This document shows, one piece after another, positions 26,651-36,141 of a stretch of 36,294 nt of DNA. The stretch's first letter is position 1; the number at the start of each line of letters is the position of its first letter. The notes below the pieces were generated by a model, which did not search any database, was not told the origin of the DNA, and was given only the letters and a program-made list of their open reading frames with translations. The stretch is taken from assembly GCF_003838195.1 (NCBI RefSeq), contig NZ_RCBY01000059.1, positions 1-36,294 of the forward strand, written 5' to 3'. The position numbers and the translations under genes are program-made. Source of the stretch: Okeania hirsuta. GTDB lineage: Bacteria; Cyanobacteriota; Cyanobacteriia; Cyanobacteriales; Microcoleaceae.

Positions 26651-26836
26651 ACCACCACCAGTCCCGATAATTCTATCTGAATGGAGTGCTTATTTTTTGT
26701 TTGGTCGCGATTTATTTCCCGGTAAATCGGATATTAGACCGGGAGTCCTCTGGCTCCATTTAAGATATAAAATGCTAAAACCTTTAACCAGCAAAGATTT
26801 TAGTATATTTCGAGGAATTAATTTGATAGAGTTGTA

Positions 26837-26909
26837 TGCGCCCTGCTGGAATCGAACCAGCCTGAAAGCGAATTATGAGCTCGCTGCCTCCCCAATCGGC
26901 CAAAGGCGC
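26837..26909 (-). tRNA. tRNA with CAU anticodon (Ile2 or elongator Met)
   Basis: A 73-nt cloverleaf: acceptor GCGCCTT/AGGGCGC (one T-G), D stem GCC/GGC, anticodon stem GCGAG/TTCGC with loop CTCATAA, T arm GCTGG-TTCGATT-CCAGC, discriminator A. CCA is not encoded. It is not an initiator, because the anticodon stem lacks the three G-C pairs. The D-arm layout and discriminator A resemble the lysidine-modified tRNA-Ile(CAU) of plastids, but elongator Met cannot be ruled out by eye. Confidence 0.9.
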
Positions 26910-27095
26910 CTATTTCTAAGTTTACCTTTATATCGTCACATTAAGCTAGCTTGGACTTTTCTTAGATAACCTAACATATCATAACATAGTTTCTGGAGTT
27001 AAGTTAAATTTTTGGACATAAATATTTCTAAATTTATACTAAAATATAGTATATCATAACAGAAAACAATATTATGCCTAAGAAATAAAAAAACT

Positions 27096-27764
27096 ATGAA
27101 TTCTAGTATTGTGCTAACTCTAAGCTTACTAACCCTAATGTTTGGTGCAGGTTTGGGTAGTGCTTCTTGGGGGTTTAAGCTAGGAAGGGAAGCTTTAAAA
27201 GGAATTACTCAACCAGATACTCGTCCCACTAATAATTTAGCAGGTGCTAGAGACAGTTCAAATCGCAAAGAAGGATTAGTCTTGTTAGAAGAGGAAAAAA
27301 TTATTACCACTGTAAAAAATATTATCATAAATGGTGGAGTAATTGAAGAAAAAACTACTAAAAAAGACTCCCAGAACAAACAAGCCAAAGCAAAGTCTTC
27401 TCAAGAAAATCAATCCCAGCAAAGTTTTCCAATTGTGAGTAGTGACGCTGGAGTAGCTCTAGAAGTTAATGATGTTCGTCGATGGGGTAATTCTCTAGTT
27501 TTAGATGTCAATTTAAAAAATGAAGGAGACCGAGCTGTAAGATTTCTGTACAGTTTTTTGAATGTTACAGATGACCAGGGAAGGTCTCTCAGCGCAAGTA
27601 CAGAAGATTTACCAGGAGAATTACCACCCAATGGTAGAAGATATTATGGTATTATTACGATTCCAGTTGCATTATTAGATAATGCCAAAGAACTTTCCTT
27701 GGAACTGACAGATTATCCTGGTCAAAATTTAGATTTAAAAATGTCTAGAATCAAAATAGATTAA
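27096..27764 (+). CDS. Membrane-anchored hypothetical protein with a C-terminal beta domain
   Basis: 222 residues. The N-terminal hydrophobic segment (about 5-26, SIVLTLSLLTLMFGAGLGSA) is an anchor or signal. A charged, Lys/Gln-rich linker (about 45-110) follows, then a compact domain from about 115 (VALEVNDVRRWGNSLVLDVN ... FLNVTDDQGRSLSAS). The pattern of alternating strands and the phrase 'ELPPNGRRYYGIITIP' recall DUF4352-like immunoglobulin-fold extracytoplasmic domains, but this is only a resemblance. ATG at 27096 follows an AT-rich leader. There is no operon partner. Confidence 0.65.
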   Translation: MNSSIVLTLSLLTLMFGAGLGSASWGFKLGREALKGITQPDTRPTNNLAGARDSSNRKEGLVLLEEEKIITTVKNIIINGGVIEEKTTKKDSQNKQAKAKSSQENQSQQSFPIVSSDAGVALEVNDVRRWGNSLVLDVNLKNEGDRAVRFLYSFLNVTDDQGRSLSASTEDLPGELPPNGRRYYGIITIPVALLDNAKELSLELTDYPGQNLDLKMSRIKID

Positions 27765-28170
27765 GTGGATTAGATATTTTTTTGAGTAGGTTGTTAGTTA
27801 GATAAAAAAAGTTATCTATCACATAAGTTAATTTATTTATCTCTAATCGATCGTCAGAGAAAGCAAAGTTAAATTTTAACTTTGAAGAGCAAAGAAATCT
27901 AATGAAGTTGCCCAAGATTTAATGGTATAATAAACGTTGTACATAAATATAGTCTTATGTAGTCAAACAATGTCAAATATCTTCGTGAAATTGTACTCAC
28001 TAGCTACTAAATATTTGAAAAATTTAATAACTCAAAGGCTTTATGTTTAATGGTATAATCGGCAGGTAGCTGAGAATCCCTGGCTAAATCACCATAATTA
28101 AAGATTAATAAATGCTCGGCTCCTAATATAATTTTAACCCCTTGATTTATCAGATTATTTGAGAGACTTA

Positions 28171-29312
28171 TGATTCAAAAAAATCATCGGTTTTATCCTG
28201 AAATTGACCGACCGTGTTTCTTGTCGAAAAATATCTTAAACTCATGCTAATTATTTAGTTCATCAGTCTTTGATATTTGAAAATATTTATCGTCACTATT
28301 TGGACTTGCAAAAGAAGCTACAATCTCAAGGAGACTATCAAGCAATGCCAGCTAAAGTATCTCAACAAATCTTGATGATAATAGATCGAAACACCGAAGA
28401 GTTTTTTAGCAGCGAACGAAGTTTATAAACACCAAGCCATCAAAGTTTAATGCTCGTCCTCGTCTTCGGGGATATAAAAATAAAATAACGGGAAGAAATA
28501 TTGTAGTTTATACAAAACAAGCCATCAGCCATAGGCAACTTAAACAAGTAATTATTAATCCAAGTAAAACATGGATTGATCTAAAAACATTAGTACCTAC
28601 TTCATAAATTAAACAAGTTCGTCTGGTCCCTAAAATTAATCATTATGTAATAGAGGTCATTTATAAAGCTAATGAAAAACAATACGAGCTAGAGAAAAAT
28701 CGTTGTGCCAGTATTTATATAGGATTAAACAACTTAGCTACATTAACTTTTAATCAAGCTGGAATCAAACCACTCTAGATAAATGGCAGACCGTTAAAAT
28801 CTATTATCAATCAATACTATAATAAAGTTAAAAGCTTCTGACAATCTCAACTCCAGGAAAATAGATCGAGTCTGAGACTGAAAAAGCTGATCTTAAAAAG
28901 AGAATTTAAAATCAACGATTATCTTGGGTATTGCATCCCGTTTGATTATTGATACTCTAATTAATCAGAAAATAGGAACTTTGATAATTGGGCACAATTA
29001 AGAGTGGAAACAGAAGATAAATTTAGGGAAAAGAAATAATCAAAATTTTGTCTGTGTTCCCTATAACAGGTTAATAGAAATGTTATCTTATAAAGCCAAG
29101 ATGGTAGGGATAGATGTAATTATTACAGAATAATCTTACACCTCAAAAGCAAGTTTTATAGATAATGATTTGATTCCAGTGTACAAGAAAGGTCAGAAAA
29201 ATCATGTCACCTTTTCTGGAAAAAGAATAAAAAGAGGAATGCAATCGCACTGCCAGCAAAGGATTAATTAATGAGTTATGTGAACGGTTCTTTGAATATT
29301 ATGAGAAAAGTA
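28171..29312 (+). pseudogene. Decayed IS200/IS605-family tnpB
   Basis: Fragments of a TnpB/OrfB protein are readable in changing frames: ANYLVHQSLIFENIYRHYLD, then FNARPRLRGYKNKITGRNIV, ASIYIGLNNLATLTFNQAGI (catalytic-core region), NFVCVPYNRLIEMLSYKAKM, SYTSKASFIDNDLIPVY, and finally VNGSLNIMRK. There are at least four stops and several frameshifts. The CxxC zinc-ribbon cysteines are missing from the legible parts. The nearby ends at 28040-28170 and 29313-29427 presumably hold the element termini. No tnpA is present. Confidence 0.88.
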
Positions 29313-29475
29313 GCTCTCTTTTGTCTTTGACCATGGGAAGCGAGGGTGTTGTAGTTCACGAGCGTCAGGATAACACCTGCGATCCGAAGGATATGTCTTA
29401 TGTGACTATATCCTTATAAACTATAAATTGTTAAATATTAAACATGAAAATTTTCAGAGGTCTGAGGCAGAATCA

Positions 29476-31002
29476 ATGGCAATAAGTTTGGGAGAAATGC
29501 CAAGCTTAGAAATCCTGACATCGACAGAGATAATGTCGCGACTTTTGTCAGTCTTTCTGCTAATTATCATCAATGCCTTTTTTGTGGTGGCAGAATTTTC
29601 TATAGTTTCTGTGCGTAGATCCCGCATTAATCAATTAGTCGATGCAGGTGATGTTCAAGCGAAAATTGTTCAACAACTTCAAAAAAATATAGACAGACTA
29701 CTCTCAACCACTCAGTTAGGTATTACTTTGTCTAGTTTAGCTTTAGGTTGGATTGCTGAAGGAACTATGGCAGTAATTGTTAGATCTGCAATAGTTAAAC
29801 TACCCCTACCTATTCATGTTACTCAAGCGATCGCTCACTCCCTAGCTATCCCAATTGTCACCTTTTTTATTTTGGCTTACCTGCAAATTGTCCTAGGAGA
29901 ATTATGCCCAAAATCAGTAGCACTATTATATTCAGAAAAATTATCGAGATTATTTGGTCCTTTGAGTCTAGCTATCTCTCGCTTCTTTAATCCATTTATT
30001 TGGGTATTAAATCAATCTACTCGTTGGTTATTACGACTGATAGGAATTAAATACACTGGCAGTGTCTGGAAAACACCTGTTACCCCTGAAGAATTACAAT
30101 TAATTATCTCTACTTCTACTGAATCAACTGGTTTAGAAGCAGAAGAACGACAATTACTTAGTAATGTCTTTGAATTTGGGGAAGTATCAGCTTTAGAAGT
30201 CATGGTTCAACGCACTAATATAGATGCTATCTCTAGTACGGCTACTTTTAAAAATTTGTTAGATGAAATTAAGGTATCTGGTCATTCTCGTTATCCTGTC
30301 ATTGGTGAGTCCATAGACGACATTCAGGGTATTATAGATTTCAAAGAATTGGCTCAACCTTTAGCAAAAGGTTTATTATCCTCACAAACTTTAATTATAC
30401 CTTGGATTCGTCCTGTAAGGTTTGTATCTGGACAAATGTATTTGAGCGAGTTATTATCATTGATGCAAAGAATGCGTCAAATTCCAAACAGTCGTCAGCA
30501 CCCAGAAATGGTAATAGTAGTAGATGAATTTGGTGGTACTGCTGGGTTAATTACGCGAGAGGATTTGATTGCTGAAATTATCGGCGGTAATAGTTATGAA
30601 GTAACTGGTACTGAAGAATTTACTCTACAAATGTTAGACGATAAGACTTTTATTGTGCAAGCACAGTTAAGTGTAGAAGAAGTTAATGAACTATTGAATT
30701 TAGATTTACCTCTAACTGAAGATTATCAAACTTTGGGAGGATTTTTGATTTATCAGTTACAAAAAATACCTACTGCTGGAGAAAAGTTATGGTATGAAAA
30801 TCTTGAATTTACTATTATTTCTGCCGAAGGCCCACGTCTCGATCAAATTAAAATTAGTCAATTAGAAGAGTTAGAAAATGAGCAAATTGTTAATGCGTTT
30901 TTAGAAGATGAAGCAGGAGAAAAAGTCAATCAAACTACATCAGATGAACTAATTGATAGCTCAGTTTTTCAGGCTGAAACTGACCCTCAAGATATGAACT
31001 AA
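29476..31002 (+). CDS. CNNM/CorC-type membrane protein (hemolysin C-like, DUF21-CBS-CorC)
   Basis: A 508-residue inner-membrane protein. The DUF21 membrane domain (about 20-190) begins RLLSVFLLIIINAFFVVAEF, then SRINQL and TTQLGITLSSLALGW. A pair of CBS domains (about 225-330) follows, with VMVQRTNIDAI and SRYPVIGESIDDIQGIIDFK. After them come VVDEFGGTAGLITREDLIAE and a CorC_HlyC domain with EELENEQIV near the end. The family is tied to magnesium/cobalt efflux and divalent-metal balance. I chose ATG at 29476, which has GAGG 8 bases upstream; the frame opens at a TTG 16 codons earlier. The substrate is not decided by sequence. Confidence 0.87.
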   Translation: MAISLGEMPSLEILTSTEIMSRLLSVFLLIIINAFFVVAEFSIVSVRRSRINQLVDAGDVQAKIVQQLQKNIDRLLSTTQLGITLSSLALGWIAEGTMAVIVRSAIVKLPLPIHVTQAIAHSLAIPIVTFFILAYLQIVLGELCPKSVALLYSEKLSRLFGPLSLAISRFFNPFIWVLNQSTRWLLRLIGIKYTGSVWKTPVTPEELQLIISTSTESTGLEAEERQLLSNVFEFGEVSALEVMVQRTNIDAISSTATFKNLLDEIKVSGHSRYPVIGESIDDIQGIIDFKELAQPLAKGLLSSQTLIIPWIRPVRFVSGQMYLSELLSLMQRMRQIPNSRQHPEMVIVVDEFGGTAGLITREDLIAEIIGGNSYEVTGTEEFTLQMLDDKTFIVQAQLSVEEVNELLNLDLPLTEDYQTLGGFLIYQLQKIPTAGEKLWYENLEFTIISAEGPRLDQIKISQLEELENEQIVNAFLEDEAGEKVNQTTSDELIDSSVFQAETDPQDMN

Positions 31003-31068
31003 AACCTTTATTATAGCAAGTTTTCTGGTTCTAAGAGGAGAGTTCAATAATTAATAATTAATAATTAA

Positions 31069-31266
31069 TAATTACCTCTGTTTGAAAAGAAGAAAATTGA
31101 TGCGGTAGAGAAATTTTTTTCTTCTCTTGGTCTCATGGATATGGCTCCGAGACCCGTTCTTACAGACCCGCTCCGAAGATCGCCATCCCACCCTACGGGA
31201 AGCTCCGAAGACTCACGGCTTTTTTCTCCTTTAAAGGAGAGGTTTTAAACCTTAATTATTCGGTAA
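31069..31266 (+). repeat. Hairpin repeat family 2, copy 4 (long form)
   Basis: Starts ATTACCTCTGTTTGAAAAG, contains the ~90-bp insert shared with 3777-3970, then CTCCTTTAAAGGAGAGGTTT, and ends TTATTCGGTAA. It is preceded by a TTAATAA heptamer array (31046-31072). Confidence 0.8.
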
Positions 31267-31420
31267 ATATCAAGTTAATCCTCATTTTTGTTGTCTGTTA
31301 CTTTTTTCTGCATATAATATAGTACACCTCTTGCAAAAATATTATATGCTATATTTATAAGCCATTTTTTGTCTAGTTTGACGTGAAAATATACCCAGAA
31401 TTGCTCATTTTTTTGAACTA

Positions 31421-31652
31421 ATTAGGGCTTGCTCAATAAAGCTAAAAGTCAGGATAGCTGACGGTAATGGAGCTTTGTATATTCAGCTTATCTCCTAGTT
31501 ATTGGCTCTTATTTCCCTCAAAATACTGAAATTTTCTGCTGAAATTCAAGAAAATTTCTTCACATAAAATAGCCGAAACCTTTGCCTGTTCCTCCCATCT
31601 CCGCGCCGCCGTGTCCTACCCCCACCAACTAATTTTTTCAGCAGACCCTAAT
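31421..31652 (+). mobile_element. MITE family 1, copy B
   Basis: 232 bp with ends ATTAGGGCTTGCTCAATAAA and (reverse complement) ATTAGGGTCTGCTGAAAAAA, and TA on both sides. Its interior differs from copies A, C and D, so it may be a separate subfamily sharing only the ends. Confidence 0.7.
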
Positions 31653-31813
31653 TAAATATACAGCGATCGCCAATTTACAAAATCATTAAAAATTGGCACA
31701 CTAAAAAAGTTTAGCTCATCATTAAAAGCTCAACTAACTATCGGTTTAATAGATTTTTATTAAAACTTAATTAGCAAAGCTGACCGCAAGCTAGCTGAAT
31801 ACTTACCCTGTAA

Positions 31814-32248
31814 TTACTTATCTAAATTTTCTTTATAATGTTCGACTTCAATAGTAGTATGAACATTTCCTCGTGGATAAAAATTAGCTTTAATTTTTAC
31901 TTCTAAAGGGTCACAAGCAGCTACCAAATCATCTAAAATTTGATTCACTGATTCTTCATGGGAAATATAACGGTCGCGATAACTATTAATATACAATTTC
32001 AGTGCTTTCAATTCCACCACTCGTTCATTTGGAACATATTTTACGTCAATTGTGGCAAAATCTGGATAACCAGAAAAAGGGCATTTACAAGTAAATTCTG
32101 GTAAAGTAATGTTAATTTCATAACGTCGTCCAACACGGGGATTAGGAAAAGTAATTAACTCTCCTTCTAATATATTCCGCTCTCCATATTTAGCTTCTTG
32201 CATATTAAACTCTTGAGAAAGTTCATGGTTAGTTTCAGAATAATTCAT
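31814..32248 (-). CDS. queF: NADPH-dependent preQ0 reductase QueF
   Basis: Short (unimodular) QueF of 144 residues. It reduces the nitrile of 7-cyano-7-deazaguanine to preQ1 in queuosine tRNA modification. The catalytic Cys56 lies in KCPFSGYPDF and Asp63 in the same motif. Glu79 is in VELKALKLY and His97 in YISHEE, as in the Bacillus-type enzyme. The ATG at 32248 lacks a clear ribosome-binding site; an internal ATG at codon 16 would still keep all catalytic residues. It diverges from the coiled-coil gene across a 143-bp gap. No preQ1 riboswitch aptamer is recognisable in its leader. Confidence 0.94.
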   Translation of the reverse strand: MNYSETNHELSQEFNMQEAKYGERNILEGELITFPNPRVGRRYEINITLPEFTCKCPFSGYPDFATIDVKYVPNERVVELKALKLYINSYRDRYISHEESVNQILDDLVAACDPLEVKIKANFYPRGNVHTTIEVEHYKENLDK

Positions 32249-32391
32249 AGATATTAATTAAACAATTTGGAAATACAATTTGTAGAAGTAAATGCTTTTC
32301 TTTAATCGTGACTTGACTAATTTATATTTTATTGCTCTAATTTCACTAATTATCCCCCATAATTATTGAAAAATATCATAGTAGTAAAATA

Positions 32392-32970
32392 ATGCAAAAT
32401 ATTAGCGCATCTAGTCAGATGGGACATAATTCCGAAAATAACTACTCTCCATCTATACCTATTTCTGTATATAGAGAAGCTACTGCTGAACTACAAGCAA
32501 CTCAAATTAAGCTAGAATCACTCAAAGTTCATAATGAACAGTTAATCCAGCAAAATCAAAAACTCAGAAGAGAATTTGAAAAAGTGATTCACTCTGCGAC
32601 ACAGCTACAAGAAATTATAAATTCTTCTGTGCTAGTAACTCAACCTCAAATGTCTTCTTTTCCCAACTCTGAACTTAAGGTAGATACTTTTAGAGATAAC
32701 TCTTTTAATTCTGATTTTGAAGTAGATTCTCCTGAAACATCATCTTCCTCACCTTCTCTACCATTTACCGACTCTAAAAAAGCAGATCCAGATTTTCCAG
32801 AGTATCTATATACAGAAGAACCAGATATAAGTAGCTACAGCAAAACTTCTAATTCCACACAAGTATCTGACCTCAATGGAATTTGGTTAGTAGTTGCTAT
32901 TTGTTTGATTGTAATTGCTGCATTTGGTGCTGGGTATTGGGTTGTTCGTCCAATTTTAAATCAGCGATAA
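32392..32970 (+). CDS. Hypothetical coiled-coil protein with C-terminal membrane anchor
   Basis: 192 residues. A coiled coil spans about 28-74 (EATAELQATQIKLESLKVHN and onward), followed by a Ser/Asp/Pro-rich acidic linker (about 80-160) and one membrane span near the end (about 163-184, IWLVVAICLIVIAAFGAGYW). The tail is short and basic. This is a tail-anchored layout with the coil in the cytoplasm. I do not recognise a family. It is transcribed divergently from queF. After the stop codon comes a REP-like ATGCTCCGCTTCGCTA. Confidence 0.6.
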   Translation: MQNISASSQMGHNSENNYSPSIPISVYREATAELQATQIKLESLKVHNEQLIQQNQKLRREFEKVIHSATQLQEIINSSVLVTQPQMSSFPNSELKVDTFRDNSFNSDFEVDSPETSSSSPSLPFTDSKKADPDFPEYLYTEEPDISSYSKTSNSTQVSDLNGIWLVVAICLIVIAAFGAGYWVVRPILNQR

Positions 32971-32984
32971 TGCTCCGCTTCGCT

Positions 32985-33480
32985 ACTGCAATAACCAATA
33001 CTCACCTAAGAAGTTACAGACTCAAACACATTATTATAATCCCACGGCTTTAGTCGTGGGGTTGTTAACTCAAACCAAGCATATATGTAATTTAGTTATT
33101 ATTAATTTATATTGGTTGTTCATCCTCTTGCTAAACTCGTTTGTTTGACATACTCTACTTACTTCAGGGAGTTGATTTCTCCCAGACTCGTCAGGGATTA
33201 CTGGATATTCAGACGGCTTAACTCTCTCTACTCGCGCAGTAGTTAACCAGAAGCGGGACTGTCCTCAGTCGTTCAGGTGGTTAGCCTCAGTTCTCGGATA
33301 TCCGACCATAATGATTTTACCAGAAATAGAGTTTGATTAAATGGTTGGTACTTTGTTAGTTTCTCTAGCTGTTTTGACTGTGCCTTCGCCACCACAGGTT
33401 CTTAGTTTTGACCTTCTCGTACTCTTTGCCTCCAAATGATTTCTCTAGCCTACGAAGTAGAGGGTCAGGTACTAATCCAA
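32985..33480 (-). other. Hairpin-rich non-coding block, probable mobile-element relic or structured RNA
   Basis: Read on the minus strand, the block holds a train of stems: GACTG-AGGA-CAGTC, CTACT-GCGCG-AGTAG enclosed by GTTAACT/AGTTAAGCC, GGGAG-AAATCAA-CTCCC, and CCCACGACTAAAGCCGTGGG near 33040-33060. GGATAT/ATATCC pairs over a longer range. It ends at the family 2 hairpin inside speD. Terminal hairpins of this kind mark IS200/IS605 derivatives, and their 3' parts can encode guide-type RNAs. Broken frames here (for example MVGYPRTEANHLND, stop) could be transposase remnants, but I cannot show it. Confidence 0.45.
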
Positions 33481-33482
33481 GC

Positions 33483-33929
33483 TTAACACAAAGTCGCCCT
33501 GAAACGGCGAGGCTTTAAAGCCTGTTTTTCGGTAAAACTGTTGACATTACGATCTTTTGTAGAAGTATCTTGGACTCCCATCCCAGGGTCAAAACCGCGC
33601 TTTATCTCAGTCAATTTTATTTGTTTAGCTTGGAGAGCTGTTTCTAGAATCTCTACAGCTTTATGCGGATTTCCATGACCACAAAAGAATAAGTCAGCAG
33701 CAAAGTAACCTAACTCAGGCCATGTATGGATGGCAATATGAGACTCTGCTAGTGTTGCCGTCGCAGTAACTCCATGAGGACTAAACTGATGAACACATAA
33801 ATCTATGAGGGTTGCTCCTCCTGCTGTAATTGCATCAATTAAAGAGCAACGGATACGTTCAGAATCGTTGAGCAGTTCTGCAGGGGACTGCCAGGCATCA
33901 ACGACTAGATGGGTTCCCAATTGTTTCAT
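33483..33929 (-). CDS. speD: S-adenosylmethionine decarboxylase proenzyme SpeD (short bacterial type)
   Basis: 148 residues. It makes decarboxylated SAM for spermidine synthesis. Self-cleavage before Ser63 in AESH creates the pyruvoyl group. The conserved His68 and Cys83 (in FFCGHGNP) are present, as is IHTWPELGYFAADLF. The core ends around residue 120 (KRGFDPGM). The last 17 residues, FTEKQALKPRRFRATLC, are encoded by a hairpin repeat (33492-33535), so the natural C terminus seems to have been replaced by an element. No spermidine synthase gene is nearby. Confidence 0.94.
   Translation of the reverse strand: MKQLGTHLVVDAWQSPAELLNDSERIRCSLIDAITAGGATLIDLCVHQFSPHGVTATATLAESHIAIHTWPELGYFAADLFFCGHGNPHKAVEILETALQAKQIKLTEIKRGFDPGMGVQDTSTKDRNVNSFTEKQALKPRRFRATLC
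33492..33535 (+). repeat. Hairpin repeat family 2, short copy 5 inside the speD 3' end
   Basis: CGCCCTGAAACGGCG is followed by AGGCTTTAAAGCCT and TTTTTCGGTAA, in the same order as the other copies (CTCCTTTAAAGGAG, AGGCTTTAA, ATTCGGTAA). The first stem has entirely different bases but still pairs. Confidence 0.65.
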
Positions 33930-34092
33930 TCTACGCGGTTATACCTCCACCCGATTAAAGTCTTAAATTTATTAGTTTATCACAAAACTTTTGTATTTTT
34001 GAATTATGAGTAATTCATGTAACCACTTTTGGAGAATTTAGCTTTTTAGCTAGACTTGCTCCATAAATCTAAATCTATATCTATATTTAACT

Positions 34093-35148
34093 CTATCTGT
34101 GAGTTGAACCATTTGGCATAATTGCTTCTTTTAAGCAAACGTCCTCAAGAGCAGAAAGATTTAAACTAGACCCAATCAAGTTAGCACCACACAGGCAAGC
34201 TTCTTTTAAATCAGCACCTTTGAGAGATACTAGCAATAAACCGGAACCGTAAAGATTAGCTTTCTGTAAATTAGCACCTCGCAAATCAGCTTCCAATAAA
34301 TTTGCTCCTGAGAGATTGGCCGCTTTCAAGTTAGCACCTCTTAAGTTAGCTTTTTTCAAGTCAACAGCTCGCAGGTCTGCTTGTTCAAGATTAACACCAT
34401 TGAGATTAGTATTGCTAAGATTTGCTCCTTGTAGATTAACCCCACTCAAATTTGCTCCACTTAGATTAGCATTGCTCAGGTTTGCTCCTTGTAAGTCTGC
34501 CTCAATTAAGTGAGCAGCGCAAAGGTTGGCCTCTACCAAAGTTGCTTCTATTAAATCTGCCTTGATTAATTTTGCACCACTGAGATTTCCTCGTTGTAGA
34601 TAAACTCGAATTAGACTTGCCTGATTTAATATAGTGCCACTTAGATCTACCTCACTCATAATTGCCCGATTCAAAGTGGCCTTAGTTAAGTCTGCGCCAC
34701 TGAGAATAGCACGACTGAGGGTAGCTCCTGTTAGGTTGGCTTCAATCAGTTTTGAGCCATTCAGTAAACAAGTTCCGACCATGCTAGTGCCAATCAGAAT
34801 AGCTTCTGTTAAATCTGCTTCTGAAAAAATAGCCCCACTCAGAATTACTCCACTTAAGTCAGCTTCAATAAGAGTGGTTTTAGTAAAGCTCGTAGCGCTC
34901 AAATTAGCTTCAATTAACTTAGCTTCAGAGAGGTTAGCATTACTAAAATCTGCACCAACTAGATTAGCTCCAATTAGTTTAGTTTTAGCTAGGTAAGAAT
35001 TTTTGAAACTAGCATTACTTAAATTACTTCGATTCAGGTTAGCTGCACCTAAATTCACTGCAACTAGGTTAGCTCCTGGAAAATCTCTTTCTCCCTTTGA
35101 GTGTCTAATTAATAGTTCATTTGCACTTAAAAGCTCGCTGACATTCAT
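34093..35148 (-). CDS. Pentapeptide repeat protein
   Basis: 351 residues, of which about 300 (from about residue 25) follow the A(D/N)LxX five-residue pattern, for example GANLSGANLSGVNLQGANLS. This predicts a right-handed quadrilateral beta-helix of about 60 repeats (15 coils). There is no signal peptide and no membrane segment, so a cytoplasmic location is likely. Short flanking caps are MNVSELLSANELLIRHSKG and LCLKEAIMPNGSTHR-like. The function is unknown; these proteins are abundant in cyanobacteria and few have known roles. Antisense open frames at 34316 and 34634 are by-products of the repeat. Confidence 0.9.
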   Translation of the reverse strand: MNVSELLSANELLIRHSKGERDFPGANLVAVNLGAANLNRSNLSNASFKNSYLAKTKLIGANLVGADFSNANLSEAKLIEANLSATSFTKTTLIEADLSGVILSGAIFSEADLTEAILIGTSMVGTCLLNGSKLIEANLTGATLSRAILSGADLTKATLNRAIMSEVDLSGTILNQASLIRVYLQRGNLSGAKLIKADLIEATLVEANLCAAHLIEADLQGANLSNANLSGANLSGVNLQGANLSNTNLNGVNLEQADLRAVDLKKANLRGANLKAANLSGANLLEADLRGANLQKANLYGSGLLLVSLKGADLKEACLCGANLIGSSLNLSALEDVCLKEAIMPNGSTHR

Positions 35149-35322
35149 AAAATAAATCTGTTAATTTATCTAGATTTTTGTTTATTTGCTTGATTTCCTC
35201 TTAATTGCCAAAAATTAAGTTTATAAGTTTAAAGGATTCTATATTTGGTTAAACTTTCAACAGAAATTATTTTTTGTTAATGCTAAACAAAGTTTGTCGG
35301 CGCAGCCCTTATCTGGGATGTC

Positions 35323-35431
35323 CTAGTGGTCTGTCAAAATATTATTGACGGGTTTTATCCCCCCTAACTACCCTTAAAAATGAGGGAATTAGAAAAAAGC
35401 TATGGACAGAATTAATTTTACAGACCACTAG
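35323..35431. mobile_element. 109-bp MITE with CTAGTGGTCTGT ends
   Basis: The left end CTAGTGGTCTGTCAAAAT and right end (reverse complement CTAGTGGTCTGTAAAATT) enclose short non-coding DNA. The TA next to each end would suit an IS630/mariner-type parent. Confidence 0.75.
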
Positions 35432-35576
35432 TTTGAATAGGTTCATCAGTCTTGGATAATAGAACTTTACTCCATGACTAATTACTATTTGTTGTATTGA
35501 TTGTATTGATCAAATTACAGGAGTTATTTGCTGGCATCCTTGTAGTCTAGAGACCCTTGTGTGGCTGCGGGTCTGT

Positions 35577-35738
35577 TCAGCTAGTGTCACCTCCCTGATA
35601 GTTCGTGGGACAACTAGATTGCAGGTTATTGTTATTATTAAGCTGCACAATAATTAAGCTATCAGGTTCGTCTGAAGCTGAACCTTGAGTATCTGATGTT
35701 CTTATACTGCATTTATTGCTTATATCTATTTGATCCAT
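35577..35738 (-). CDS. Possible small protein, 53 residues
   Basis: The ATG frame starts MDQIDISNKCSIRTSDTQ and has a polar, Asn-rich tail (VQLNNNNNLQSSCPTNYQGG). Two cysteines are present. The upstream AGGCACTG is only a weak ribosome-binding site. I recognise no family; the composition is protein-like but the frame is short. It sits in an otherwise gene-free 1.1-kb stretch (35149-36294). Confidence 0.3.
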   Translation of the reverse strand: MDQIDISNKCSIRTSDTQGSASDEPDSLIIVQLNNNNNLQSSCPTNYQGGDTS

Positions 35739-35891
35739 CAGTGCCTAATTTTTTTGAAATTGGCTGCTTCGTTAGTAAAAATGATAGCTGACAATTGACG
35801 ATTAGACAAATTTTTGTTAGATTCAGTCTGAAATCTTTATACTTAAAAGATTTTAATTGACAAAAAGTTTTTTTATGATATTGTAAAAATA

Positions 35892-36141
<250 letters not shown>

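Noticed and set aside
32249-32391. A preQ1 riboswitch before queF
   Set aside because: The minus-strand leader has no recognisable preQ1 aptamer hairpin and tail. It is plain AT-rich promoter DNA.
34316-34996. Plus-strand frames opposite the pentapeptide gene
   Set aside because: The five-codon period of the pentapeptide gene produces them. Their products are low-complexity Leu/Ala/Arg strings.
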